Of a stretch of DNA of 64,000 nt, positions 11,144-22,324 are shown piece after piece. A program made the position numbers and the translations under genes. Within the stretch, counting starts at the first letter, position 1. Every line of letters starts with the position of its first letter. The stretch is from Ananas comosus (Eukaryota > Streptophyta > Magnoliopsida > Poales > Bromeliaceae): the NCBI RefSeq assembly GCF_001540865.1, contig NC_033626.1:14513422-14577421 (forward strand), read 5' to 3'. Under the pieces are notes generated by a model. The model was not told the DNA's origin. It saw only the letters and a list, made by a program, of their open reading frames with translations, and did no database searches.

Positions 11144-13890
11144 GAATGATAGGAATGTTGTTGGTAGGGCTTGCATTGATTAGTTGTTATTTTTGGATTT
11201 AGCCTCGAACGGTCTGAGAGGTCCAATTTGTTTAGACAATTTGTTACAAACTGTTTGCTGGAATAGTAAGTACCAAATTACCAATACCATGGGGTGTTGT
11301 TGGTCTAATTAATATATTAATGTTTTTTGGATCGGATTGATAGCACGTGATCTGTATGGCCTGTGNACCCCCCTCTTGTTCTCAATCTTCTACTGGCGCC
11401 TAGTTGCTTCTTTTATCTCTATTTGTACAGGAATGGGCGCAACTATTCGCTATTCCTAGTGCGTATCGTACGTATAAATATAATATTAGAATACTAATCT
11501 TTGTTGACTAAAACTTTTATAGATAATGATTATTTCATTTTATTTCACAGCTCAAAGGCTATTTTTTATTTCCTTCTTCCTTTTCTTTTTGGTTTTGTTT
11601 TAAAAGATAGTCTTGTAGGCTCCCTTACCTATTTCCTCTTCGGACTATGTCCTGATCATTTTACCTATTGGTACAAAATATGAGCTAAGGATGTGTAATT
11701 GTTGGTTAGGATATACATAATATATTGTAGGAATCAAAAGAGTTCTCTTTTTCTATTTTCTTTTTTTTTTTCCCTTTTTTATTATATCGTACTATATTTA
11801 CTGCTCTGACCATTGCAAATATTTCTGTAAATGGAGAAGTAAAATTGATGCTCTTCTATGTTACTCTAAAAAGAGTGGGCTAAATGGTACGTGGGCCGAA
11901 GTGAATATAACGTGAGCCATTTAGTGCTGGTGTTGTGGCCCACTTTGAAATTGTGATTAGCCCAAGGATCGAATTGGTATTAGTAACGATTGGCCCGGCC
12001 GGTCCAAATATCTATTTTGTTTTATTCCACGTGGATGTGAACAGGATCGCACAGCTTCTCTGCAGTTGTGTAATAAGATGCGACAACGAAAAGAAGATAG
12101 AAAAGAAAACTAAGGCTGTGCACCCAAAAGGCCTCTTTCCACAACAAATGGTCACTAACTTGTTTCGTAAGATTGTAGCCTATACAGCACTGTTCATGTG
12201 ATGTTTTAGTAGATTAGGTCTCAGATTCAACCAAACCCAGCTCGACGCAACACACATGTGCCATAAATCCGAGTCTACCTGTAACGCCACATAGCAACTG
12301 TGGCATCGAATTACCAGATTTTAATCTAGTTTTGAAGGAAAAAAAAAAAAAAAAAAAGAAGAAAAAACTGGGTTTAAAATTTTAGTCACATATACCACTA
12401 GTTTTCACATTAAAGTGCATGTGTTGGGCCGGTGTACAGCAGGCCCCCAACTGAGGCACCATATGGGCCTCTCAGGTGAGAGCCCTGGCATTCTCACCTT
12501 TCTTTGGTGATCATAAATCACAGTGCACACTTGCCTTCGATTGCTTGCGTACAATTAGCGTGCTCAGAATTTCGGGTAAGCTCAAATCCACATAGCTCGG
12601 AATATGACGTGCGTATTGAAGCCCATCCTTGTTATCCCTTGGCAAACATTTGGCAACTACACGTGGAACGACTTTTTTGATTGAGAGGATTTTTTTCTCT
12701 TCGTTTTTTCTGTTCTCTGTTATTACTAATCTAATTGTTTTTTCCTCGTTTCTTTCTTTCTTCGCGAAACATTTATACCTCAAGAAAAACAATCCCCTTA
12801 ATATGAATCCATTTCTATATCAAAACAGAAAAATAAAGCTACCTTCTCCACTTTGCGAATCATATCTATTAATCACTGTAACTAATAAGTCTTTTAAAGT
12901 TGCTCGTTTTCTGTTTATAATTAAAATTTCATGCATAAATTGAACTACAAATAAAAAAAAAAAAAGTATACAGAATAATAAGTTTAGATATCTATACAAA
13001 GACCAAAAATTTTTGCGTGACGTATGTGCGACGAGCCTTGTCACTCGTTCTAATATTATTCCAAAGATAGCTTACAGGAAGGAAGGAACGCTTGGAGAGG
13101 CACTCGTAGTGCCTTATTCCTGTTGTCTGGAATTCGGAGTACAAGTATATATATATATATACGACCCCTGCCCCTACCCCTCTCCTATTCGATTGCATCC
13201 TCCGCACAATCCGACCACTTTAATTGGATTGGGCGAACTCTCAAACTCGTACTTCCCAACCAACCTCACACGTGCCCCTCCTGCCCACCGTTCCCAAAAC
13301 GAGCTCCTGCAGTAGTGCAGTTTGCCTGCAGCGAAAGTCTACTTCGTACATTAAATAATATAAAATTATTATTTTTTAAAAAAATTTAAATTGATAAATA
13401 ATAGTATTCAAATATTTTTATATTTATAACTTTCTCTCACGTCAGAATTCAAAATATTTTATATGCTCATGATGTAGAGTTGAATTAAATTTTAAAAAAT
13501 TACATGTCTCGAACTAAAAAATTTTTATTTTGATACTATATTAAATAGTACGAAACAATGTTATTTTCTAAAAATTTAATCTGATGAAGAATTGTGTTTA
13601 AATATTTTTTTGTGTTTAAACACTATACAAGAATAGTGTTAGAATTTAAAATAAAATAAAATTATGGCCATGCAGTTCTAAGCAAGATTTAGCATTTAAC
13701 TGGTTGTTAGTATTTTCTTTTTTTTTTTTAATAAAATAACATGAGGTGAGGAGACATTAGATATAAAAGAAATATGGAGGCCCTCTCATTTTGAAGAGCA
13801 ATTTGATGATTTACTGGTACTGTGCGCGAAGTCCAATGAAAACCTAAAGACAGTGGAAACCGATCATGCATACCAATTAAATTGCCGGTG

Positions 13891-14059
13891 TTTTTTTTTT
13901 TTAAAAAAAAAAGAAAGGTAGTATGTTATCTAATTCGTTTAATTTATTTTAGAAATAAACATAGCTAGAAATATAAATCAATTAGAATTTGATCTTAGGA
14001 TATCGTCACCTCGGATAGCAACAACCAAATTTTTTGTCATTTGCACTAAAGACGGTCAG
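13891..14059 (-). mobile_element. SINE-like retroelement copy 4
   Basis: Diverged reverse-strand copy with a T-rich/A-rich tail at 13891-13915. Flanks TAAATTGCCGGTG (13878-13890) and TAAATTGCCTGTG (14060-14072) form a 13 bp target-site duplication with one mismatch. It contains a small extra insertion near 14000 compared with other copies. Confidence 0.7.
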
Positions 14060-15379
14060 TAAATTGCCTGTGAATTAGGAGAGAAAGCAAAGACAAAGTT
14101 GAAGTAGTCCAAAGTGCAAACCTCAAAAGCAATATTGCAAAACACATGAGCTGTAGTTGTATATAATAGCTAGCCTCACAAAAGGATGAGAATTAAGAAG
14201 GGTGGAAAGCAGTAGAAAAGATAAGAAAAAAAATCAAAAAAGACTCCACCGCGCATGCCCCCTTTTTTTTTTTTCACATCAATGTGATGGCTATGTCTCA
14301 TAGACCCCAACTTAAAACAAGGCCACTCCTGTGCATCGTAAAATACGGAATAAGCTAATTTGTTCTTTTGAGTGAATAAAGTGGGAATGAGTTAATTATG
14401 TGATCACTAAGAACATACATCAACACCTTTAATGATTGTGATTTGGTATGGACTTTGTCGGGCCAAGCCTCCTAACTCCTACTGGCCGGTTCCTTTTTCT
14501 ATGCACCAACTTTCGTTTATTGTACTACGCTCACAAATGAGCTGCCACCGTACAATATATACAATAGTATTAAGATATAATATGATTGTAATTAAGATAT
14601 TATGAAGTGCTACTTGATCAACCAAACTTTTGAATTAGCAAAATGTGCCACTTTATGATTGATGAGTATGATATGAATGATTAGTGCATCGATGAGGAAG
14701 AAAGCATTTTCTCTACCAAAAGAACATTTCCAAGTTTAGGTGAAAATTAGCTGGTACTGCATATTCTCCTTGGTTGTAAAGTATACACTATACTAATAAT
14801 TGCCAAGCTGGCAATCTCTTAGAGAGGCCTGGTCACGGAATTAATTGACAGCTTAATTTAATTCCTGTGTCCAATTAATTAACAATGGAGGCATGAAAGG
14901 CGCACTAATGTTATTAATTAATTAATTAATTACACTTCAGAAGCACATAGTTAATTAGTATCCGAGGGACTTAACTAGTTCTTTCTCATAAAATTGGGAT
15001 GGACACGCATATACAGTACTTCGGAAGTAATCGACGAAAGAATTTCTGGAGGAAGATTTTTTTTATCTGCCATTACTAGAACATTATTATCAATTAATTA
15101 ATTCTCCTTGTGATCATTAATTAGTTAAAAATTGTCTTCATAATTCTTTTCCTACTCAGAAGTTGGAAAATCTGCTACGTTCTGTGATGTAAAATTAACA
15201 AAGCAAAAATAAAGTTTCCATATTAGGTATCAAAATGAGGCTACAGTACCAACGGCAAGTACATGGATCACCTGTACCCGAGGAAATTCCTTCCCCATTG
15301 AAAATGCCAAATTTGGCATGATGCAATGTTTTCTATTGTAACTATACTTACAACAGTTGATCCAACCAGATATACTCAA

Positions 15380-15531
15380 GACCGACACTCTCTAGCGTAA
15401 GCGGCAAAGGACTTGATGTTTCGTTTCCAAGATTTCAAGTTCGAATTATAATTGATTTACATTTTTAACTAAATTTATTTCTAAAAAAATAAACGAAACA
15501 AATAGTATACTATATATCTTTCTTTTAAATT
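15380..15531 (+). mobile_element. SINE-like retroelement copy 5, diverged
   Basis: Recognisable from GACCGACACTCTCTAGCG, GCGGCAAAGG, CAAGTTCGAATTATAATTGA and AAATAAACGAAAC in the expected order. Many C-to-T and G-to-A changes mark it as an old copy. No target-site duplication seen. Confidence 0.55.
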
Positions 15532-15670
15532 TATTCCTAAGAACTTTATATACCCTAAATCATATTTAACGGTGTGGATCGTTAATTTGAACACCCTAAT
15601 ATCGAAAACAAGACTATAGTACCGAAGCTCCGGTATTATAGATAGTATAATAGCCTAATTCTATATATAT

Positions 15671-15671
<1 letters not shown>

Positions 15672-15703
<32 letters not shown>
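15672..15703. repeat. GA dinucleotide microsatellite
   Basis: Uninterrupted AG repeat of about 16 units directly left of a MITE-like element. Confidence 0.95.
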
Positions 15704-15704
<1 letters not shown>

Positions 15705-15708
<4 letters not shown>

Positions 15709-15927
15709 TTCGGCTAGGATAGCACCAAGGGCTTGGTGCTATCAAGTTTCTACTATTAGATTTAATTTTTTGATTATTTTTATCCGTTAGATTTTACTAT
15801 TCAACCAACCACCCACTCATCTCTAGGGGGCCCACATCATCTGAACCGCACATTTCTCATTCCAATGGCTAAAAAACTAATAGCATTAATAGCTTGATGC
15901 TATTGATAGTATTCCAGTCTAGTTCTC
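15705..15927. mobile_element. MITE-like element with diverged terminal inverted repeats
   Basis: The left end GAGTTCGGCTAGGATAGCAC corresponds to the reverse complement of the right end (GAGAACTAGACTGGAATACT), each followed by an AGCA...GCTAT-containing sub-repeat. Flanks are TA-rich. No coding capacity. The same terminal motif, GACTGGAATACT-like, recurs at 16470 and 16521. Confidence 0.5.
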
Positions 15928-15940
15928 TATATATATGTAG

Positions 15941-16449
15941 TAGGTCTTGTGTGCTGTTAGGAGTAAGGAGGCATCTGTGCTCCTAAGTTGTTTTTGATGA
16001 TGGAGCTTCCGAATCGACGATCAGCTCTGTTGGATTTGATCTAGCGTATTTGAACTATTTAGAAAATAAATTTTGTGATTTTTCGGTATCATTTACCTAT
16101 CGATCAAAAGGGTTTAAAATCTACAATTTTTAATGATTGATGTATAGTATTTGCAAATTTAACTGTGTATAAGTATTCAAATCAGATAAAATTTAATAGA
16201 AAATTCTTTATACTATTTACAGCATGATCAATATATCTGATCGAAAATATTAATACTATATTATTACTTTTTGTGAGATTTTTATTTTCAACTGTTGATT
16301 TTGAACTCTTTTGATTGCTAGGTAAAAGATATCGTAAAATTGTAAAATTTATTTTCTAGATAGTTCAAATACGCTAAATCATATCTAATAGAGCTGATCA
16401 TGAATTCGAAAGTTTCATTATCGAAAACGGCTTAGGAGCACGAAAGACA
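15941..16449. mobile_element. Long palindromic (foldback/MITE) element
   Basis: About 180 bases of the left arm (15974-16160, with GTGCTCCTAAG, GATCAGCTCT and GCGTATTTGAACTAT) recur as reverse complement in the right arm (16270-16447) at roughly 80% identity by eye, around a spacer of about 100 bases. TA-rich tracts flank both ends. A transcript would form a long hairpin. No coding capacity. Confidence 0.65.
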
Positions 16450-16469
16450 TATATATATATATATATATA

Positions 16470-16830
16470 GAATTAGGCTGGAATACTATTAATAGTAAAA
16501 CACTCTTTTTGCTATATATAGAATTAGGTTGGAATACTATTAATAGTAAAACACTCTTTTTGCTATCAAGTTTTTAACCCTTGGATGAAAAATTGTAGGG
16601 TCAGGATATATTAGTCGGTAGTTGAGTGGTCCCCTCTTTTTGTATCAATGTTTTTAACCCTTCGTCATGAAATGATTAGGGGTCGGGATGTATTTAGTCG
16701 GTTAGAGTGAGTTGGTCCTGGTTGAGTGGTCCCCATTGGTCGATATATTTATCAATGGTTAGAAATAATAAAAGAGTTGATCCAAGATATAAAAAAATTG
16801 TAGTAATATTATAGAATTTCTTGCTACTTA
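16470..16830. mobile_element. MITE-like fragment with a 51 bp internal tandem duplication
   Basis: GAATTAGGCTGGAATACTAT at 16470 is repeated at 16521 (period 51, one C/T difference), each followed by TAATAGTAAAACACTCTTTTTGC in two halves. Downstream are two diverged copies of a 'TTTTTAACCCTT...GTTGAGTGGTCCCC' unit (16575-16735); a similar unit occurs near 10755-10860. The right end is not clear. Confidence 0.4.
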
Positions 16831-18935
16831 ATAAAGGTCCAGTTCAAGCTGTATCTCTCTCTCTAATATAGTATAGTATATATAATATAGTAATATTATA
16901 TATATATATAGAGCTCTAAGTTATGTTTTCGCAAGTGGTGATGTCACCAATTATTATTGCTTTGCCTAGCTAGTGGGTTCATCCTGTATATTATCCTTAT
17001 CGCAATAAGTGTCAGCAAGCATCTGTTGACAAAGCTGTACTTGTTAAACGTTGACAAGATGTAACAGGATTTTTCTTATATTTATTAAATTGTTGGTTAT
17101 AGACAACCAACAACTATTATTATTTGAGATTAAATGTTAACACCAACTTAACCAAAAGAAGGCTAATTCACCTTTGACAAGCCTTCATTCATCCTCCGTA
17201 AAATTCCAATTACTCTCTCCACCTCCTCTAGCTAGACTGGGGATAGTCTTTTTTTATGTTAGGCTCGAATCATGATCATGCATCCACCGTTCACGGTAGA
17301 AAAACCTAATCTCTCGGATTTATATAGACTTTTTCTAAGCTATTCTCTATATAAGATTGACCACATAGGCGACAAGATAACAAAGCTAATTTTTGTCTTT
17401 TTATCTTAATTACTAGTGTCTCTTTTTATAATATACGTAATGTAAATTATGTACTCAAAAATTAAGCAGTAACTATTTCGGGACGACTATATCTTACAAA
17501 ATTTATTTTTTGCCCAACAAATTTTCTATTTATCTAATCATACTTACTAACACAAAGTTCCAAATGTCATTGTTATATATTTTGATAGGTGATACATCTT
17601 ACAAAATAAAGAGAATACTGAACACATGATTTAAACGAGAGGCACTTATTTAGTTTTCCTAGCTACTGTACATGCACTACTGGAATGTAATACAATAATA
17701 TTTTTTAGTCATTTGGTTTCCAAACGAAAATTTTAGATAATGGATTTGTCTAAGAAATTTGCGCTTTATATATTTTAGTAATATTAATAAAACAAAACAG
17801 TTATTATCAAAGCAAATATGTTAAATATTTAAAGTTGGTCAGAGAATAGATAGAAAAGGCGATCCGTCTTAATACACTGTTTCTGTCAAAAATAATTTCT
17901 GCATTATCGATATGACTCTCTCTCTCTCTATTCTCTAAGAGGTAACGTTAAAGAGCTGATTCATCACCCAAACGTATGATTTAGAGTGATGGCGAAATAG
18001 CTTTCAAGCAACAGTGCTGAATTTATAAAGAGTGTTGCCAAATACATCTCTTCTTCTCTAGTTGTACCTTTCAGATTTACTTGGTCAGCCCCCACTTGGC
18101 GCAACTAGGCATTTGGGTTTATCTCAATCGGAACTGGATTTTTATGCATACAATTTATACATATATATATACATATAATTTTATTTTTATTTACATTCTG
18201 TTTACTTAATTATATGCACCACATAATTATGTCCTTGCTAGGAATGAAAAGAGGGAAATCCTTTAAATTTATCTATTTTGTCTAGTGTGTATTCAATAGT
18301 AAGATTCTAACGAGATATTTTTCTGATTCGGTGCACGAATGCACGCTTGGAGCTCACATTTGCAACAAAAAAAATTTAGTGAGATTCTCTTAATAACCAC
18401 TTCTCTATTTTTAGCACATCACTTAATGAGTGGGAAAGTCGATCTCCTTGTAAAAACATGAGGAAAATAAATTCCCATCGAAACACTCATATTTTCAGGC
18501 GGGGGAAAAAAAGACTAGCTAAAGTTCAACATCACTATAATTTCAACAAAAGTTAGAATCTTGAGATATTTATTTGAAAAAAGGAAAAGAAAAAAACAAA
18601 ATGTCCCCAAGGGCTCGTCGATTTTTCCATGGTGGACAATCCCACCCACCGCGCAGAATTATTTAGAGGGAAAAAAGAAAAAACAAAAAACAAAAAAACA
18701 AAAAACCCAGTGAGCCCTGTTATTATTAATTACGATGATAAATTTTTTTAAAAAAAAAATTAAAAAATGTTATTTAATGTGGCTCAAAATGTGTCCTCCG
18801 CCGTTGGATCGGTGGACCCGACGGCTGCGGATTCTCCGTAGAGAATCTAATTCGCTGTCCCTTCCGTCGATAAAATCGCCGGCTAAAATCCTCGGGCACT
18901 TTCCCCTATGCTTTTTCATCTGAACCGCCATATTA

Positions 18936-18975
<40 letters not shown>

Positions 18976-18979
18976 TATA
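18936..18979. repeat. TA dinucleotide tract ending at an N
   Basis: AT/TA repeat of about 20 units upstream of the PLATZ leader; the sequence is uncertain because the N at 18980 terminates it. Confidence 0.85.
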
Positions 18980-19538
18980 NTGGCAACTCCTGCTCTACCT
19001 TTCTCAGCCTAGAGCGCTCTCTCTCTCTCTCTCCTCTGCAGTTCCGAGCGATCTTTCTCCTTAATTAGATTTCCGAGAAATAGTCCCATCTCCTATTCCG
19101 TTCCCACAGAGGTAACATTCGATGCTGAGAAATACCCATTTCGTCGTTTCGCGGTTTATCCCGTGGTCTCTGATAATATTTATATATATATATATGGCTT
19201 CTTAATTGGGATTCTCCTCTTCCCTGTTCTATTCTCAGCTGCTTCGTCTCTCGTCGAAACTGGACGCTCTGGCCATCGCGAACCACCAAAGGATCGGCTT
19301 CGGGTTCGGGTTCGGGTTCGGCTTGGTGAGGAGTAATCAGAGGATAGTAATGGTAAAAGCTCCCATCTTTCGCGCTAAAATGATCGTTTTCCCCGTACTA
19401 GCTAGAGGGGAGGGGGTGGTCAATTGCCGGGGCTTTTGGCGGTGTAGGTTTCGATCGATGATCAGTTTGCTGTTGTTGCTGATCTATTTTGGGGTGTGAT
19501 TGTGTGTGTGTGATTGTGTGTGTGTGTAGGTTAGTCCG

Positions 19539-19795
19539 ATGATTCCGATGGAGAAGGACGAGATGGGTGGGCCGCCGTGGCTGAGGCCGCTCTTGAAGAC
19601 GAGCTTCTTCGTGCCCTGCGAGGTTCACGGCGACTCCGCCAAGAGCGAGTGCAACATGTACTGCTTGGATTGCACGGGGAGGGCCCTCTGCTCCTACTGC
19701 ATCCCCGCCCACAAGGACCACCACGTTGTTCAGGCACGCACTTCATCATACTATTATAGAGAAGCAGCTGCAGCTCCACTCCTTAATTAATTGAT

Positions 19796-19850
<55 letters not shown>

Positions 19851-20577
19851 GTATTGCTGCGCGTTCAGATTCGGAGATCATCGTATCACAACGTGATCAG
19901 GGTGTCGGAGGTGTCGAAATTCATAGACATCTCCTTCATCCAGACCTACATTATCAACAGCGCCAAGATCGTCTTCCTCAACGGCAGGCCGCAGCCGAGG
20001 CCCGGAAAAGGCGTCACCAACACCTGCGAAATCTGCTGCCGCAGCCTCCTCGACTCCTTCCGCTTCTGCTCGCTCGGCTGCAAGGTCACCACCGCCACCT
20101 CCTTTTTCTTTTTCTTTTTCTTTTTCTTTTTTTTTCTGTTTCTCCCTCCCAATTCCCAAAATTAGCTGCTATTTCATCGCTCCTCGCAAATTTTACTTCG
20201 TTGCGGGATCTCGTCTTGATTCTCTTCGCGGAGCATTAAATGCTAGATCAAATTTTGTTAAGATGCTCTGTTTCCCTGTCGAGCAGTTGGAGGGCATGGA
20301 GCGAGACCCGCACCTCACCTTCACACTCCGGCCGAAGCCCTACCGCCCCGACTCGATCCATGGGTCGGAATCCGACGAGTCCTCGACCCCGAGGAAGGTG
20401 CGGAGGACGGCGGCGTCGAACCATTGGATCGACCACGAACTCCGCTTGGCGGCGCCGCCGCATTCGGACGACGAGGGCGGCCACCTCTCCAACAGCATTT
20501 CCCCGGGGACTCCCCCAATCATCACCTACCGGACGTCGCCCCGTAAGGGTAAACCCCGCCGAGCCCCTCAGTTCTGA
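19539..20577 (+). CDS. PLATZ zinc-binding transcription factor
   Basis: Three coding exons: 19539-19733, 19869-20084, 20287-20577; 233 aa. PLATZ proteins are plant-specific zinc-dependent DNA-binding proteins that repress A/T-rich targets, and act in growth and endosperm or stress programmes. Seen here: the conserved start [19 protein letters not shown], a first Cys/His zinc-binding block ([29 protein letters not shown]), the core [21 protein letters not shown] and [20 protein letters not shown], the second block [20 protein letters not shown], then a Ser-rich tail. Intron 1 must use a GC donor (CAG|GC at 19734) to keep the invariant VVQIRRSSY; intron 2 is GT-AG. The start is uncertain: an ATG at 19350-19352 followed at once by GTAAAA could splice to an acceptor at 19529 and add M-V-S-P in frame, which suits the family. 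No paralogue assignment. Confidence 0.93.
19734..19868 (+). other. GC-AG intron in PLATZ, with CT/TA/TATG microsatellite
   Basis: The donor reads CAG|GCACGC and the acceptor TTCAG|ATTCGG. The protein on either side matches the PLATZ family without gap, so no nearby GT can replace the GC donor. The intron also holds a compound CT, TA and TATG microsatellite (19798-19851). Confidence 0.8.
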
Positions 20578-20784
20578 ACAACCTCCAATTATTCTTATTA
20601 TTAATAATTATTATCATCAGAATAACATATATTTTTTAAAGCAAAAAAAAAAAAAAGTAATGAAAAAAAATTGTGATATGGGTAATAATTTATTAATGGA
20701 GATGGAGAAGAAGCTTCCAAAGCATGTAGAAAGATAGAATTAAAAGTGCTGGATATGGTCAATAAATAAGGAAAGGAAAGATAC

Positions 20785-20817
20785 CCACCACCACCACCAC
20801 CACCACCACCACCACCA
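20785..20817. repeat. CAC trinucleotide microsatellite
   Basis: About eleven CCA/CAC units in the PLATZ 3' flank. Confidence 0.95.
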
Positions 20818-21690
20818 TCATATGGGGTGATAGGGGTGATGGTAATGCGTGCGCAAAAGAATAGCTAGATATATACGTAGGAACTGTAAAGATAAAGAAG
20901 AAGGAAAGCAAACCCTAGCTTTCCTAGTTCTTTTGTACATAATAATGTATAAGGTTAGAGTTAGAGCGGCATTGTTATTAACGTGCTGCTCTCTAAGCTT
21001 TTTCGTACTGGTCCCTCCTCCATATATATATATATTCTTTTATTAGCCATTACTAATAAGAATTAGCATGCAGTACTAGTTCTTTTGTACATAACAATTG
21101 GTCCATGTAATTAAGTGGCAACAGTTGTGTAAAACAAAAATTAATCTTCTAGTGCTTGCTTTACATCACATGGATTTGTGTTTGTGAGGGAGAATGTTGA
21201 GGCTAGCTGTTGTGCCTTTCCAAGTATTCTGGTTTCGACACTTAGTTGAGTTTATACTCTTCTTCTTCTTTTTTTCGTTCCTATCATCCACATATGTTGT
21301 TAGGTATAATTTGAGTTTGTGATTTTGTAGAAATAAATGGTTGTATATTGAGCTTTTACATCATGTAAGGAAATTAAACTATCATTAAATCGATAATATG
21401 AGGTGTATTATAAATCTAGTGGTAGAGTAACGACATTGATTCTCAATCAGAAAACCCTTCCTATTTAGAAGTTTATAATTAGATTAAGATGCATTGTCAT
21501 GATTTGGATGCTTTTTCAGACACTCTTAACATGTACACATCCGAATTTTAGAGGAGATTGCGAAGAGCTAGCGTACAACAACATATAAACTGTCCTGCTC
21601 AATTTATACAAGTGATATGGGTATTCTTTTTCGCATCGATAGACCTCGTTTCTGTTTTAAATTCATGTGGTGGCATGCATGAATAAGCGG

Positions 21691-21734
21691 TTTCTTCTTC
21701 TTCTTCTTCTTCTTCTTCTTCTTCTTCTTCTTTT
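21691..21734. repeat. TTC trinucleotide microsatellite
   Basis: About fourteen uninterrupted TTC units; non-coding context. Confidence 0.95.
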
Positions 21735-22196
21735 GAATAATGCTATTCTAATATTCCCAATTATTCCAAATATTTATCAAGTGAGGTAAGCGGATGGGTT
21801 CCTCGTGGTGGTATGCTTTAGTTACGTCCGCATCAGTTACTATGTCTCTCCTGCAACCACGTCTAAAGTGAGATTTTTATCATAAGATTCTCTCTAGAAA
21901 TTAAGCTACTCTAGAAATGAAGCTACTCAATATGTAGTTCTCCCATAGGATCGTGTATATATATATATAAATATCCTTTTCACGTGACTGAATCACTTTT
22001 TAAGGGTCGACCAAGTTAAATGTATTTAACTTTATATTGGGTGGTGTAATTTTGATGAAATTGTTGCCACTTCGATCGCGACGAGCTTAGTTTCTGTGGA
22101 CGATTCAGGTTCCGTGACAAGAAAAGAAAAGAGAGGAAAGGTAACGATCCAGTGACTACATTTGGCCAGAGGTGTCGATGAGGATAAATATAAAGG

Positions 22197-22198
<2 letters not shown>

Positions 22199-22245
<47 letters not shown>

Positions 22246-22257
22246 GACTTGGTGGTG

Positions 22258-22324
<67 letters not shown>
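22199..22324. repeat. Poly-T plus compound CT/TA microsatellite
   Basis: A run of about 45 T (22199-22244), then roughly 19 CT units (22260-22297), then roughly 13 TA units (22298-22324). Length is likely unreliable in the assembly. Confidence 0.95.

Larger units (their letters stand above)
9484..19538. other. Intergenic region between GALS and PLATZ, repeat-rich
   Basis: The first few hundred bases should be the GALS 3' UTR and include a GGTAAA-type hexanucleotide repeat (9613-9652). Beyond this I see no gene. The region holds SINE-like copies near 10594, 11043, 13891 and 15380, a GA microsatellite (15672-15703), MITE-like elements (15705-15927, 15941-16449 and about 16470-16830), TA tracts, and single N bases at 11043, 11366 and 18980. 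Several TGGGCC/GGCCCA motifs sit between 11890 and 12470 without an attached gene. The PLATZ promoter and 5' leader probably lie within 18900-19538: a TA-rich stretch, then a CT-rich leader at 19019-19035 and a GGGTTC hexamer repeat at about 19302-19322. Confidence 0.6.

Noticed and set aside
21411..21460. TAGTGGTAGAGT segment resembling a tRNA A box
   Set aside because: No matching B box or acceptor stem pairing follows at the right distance.
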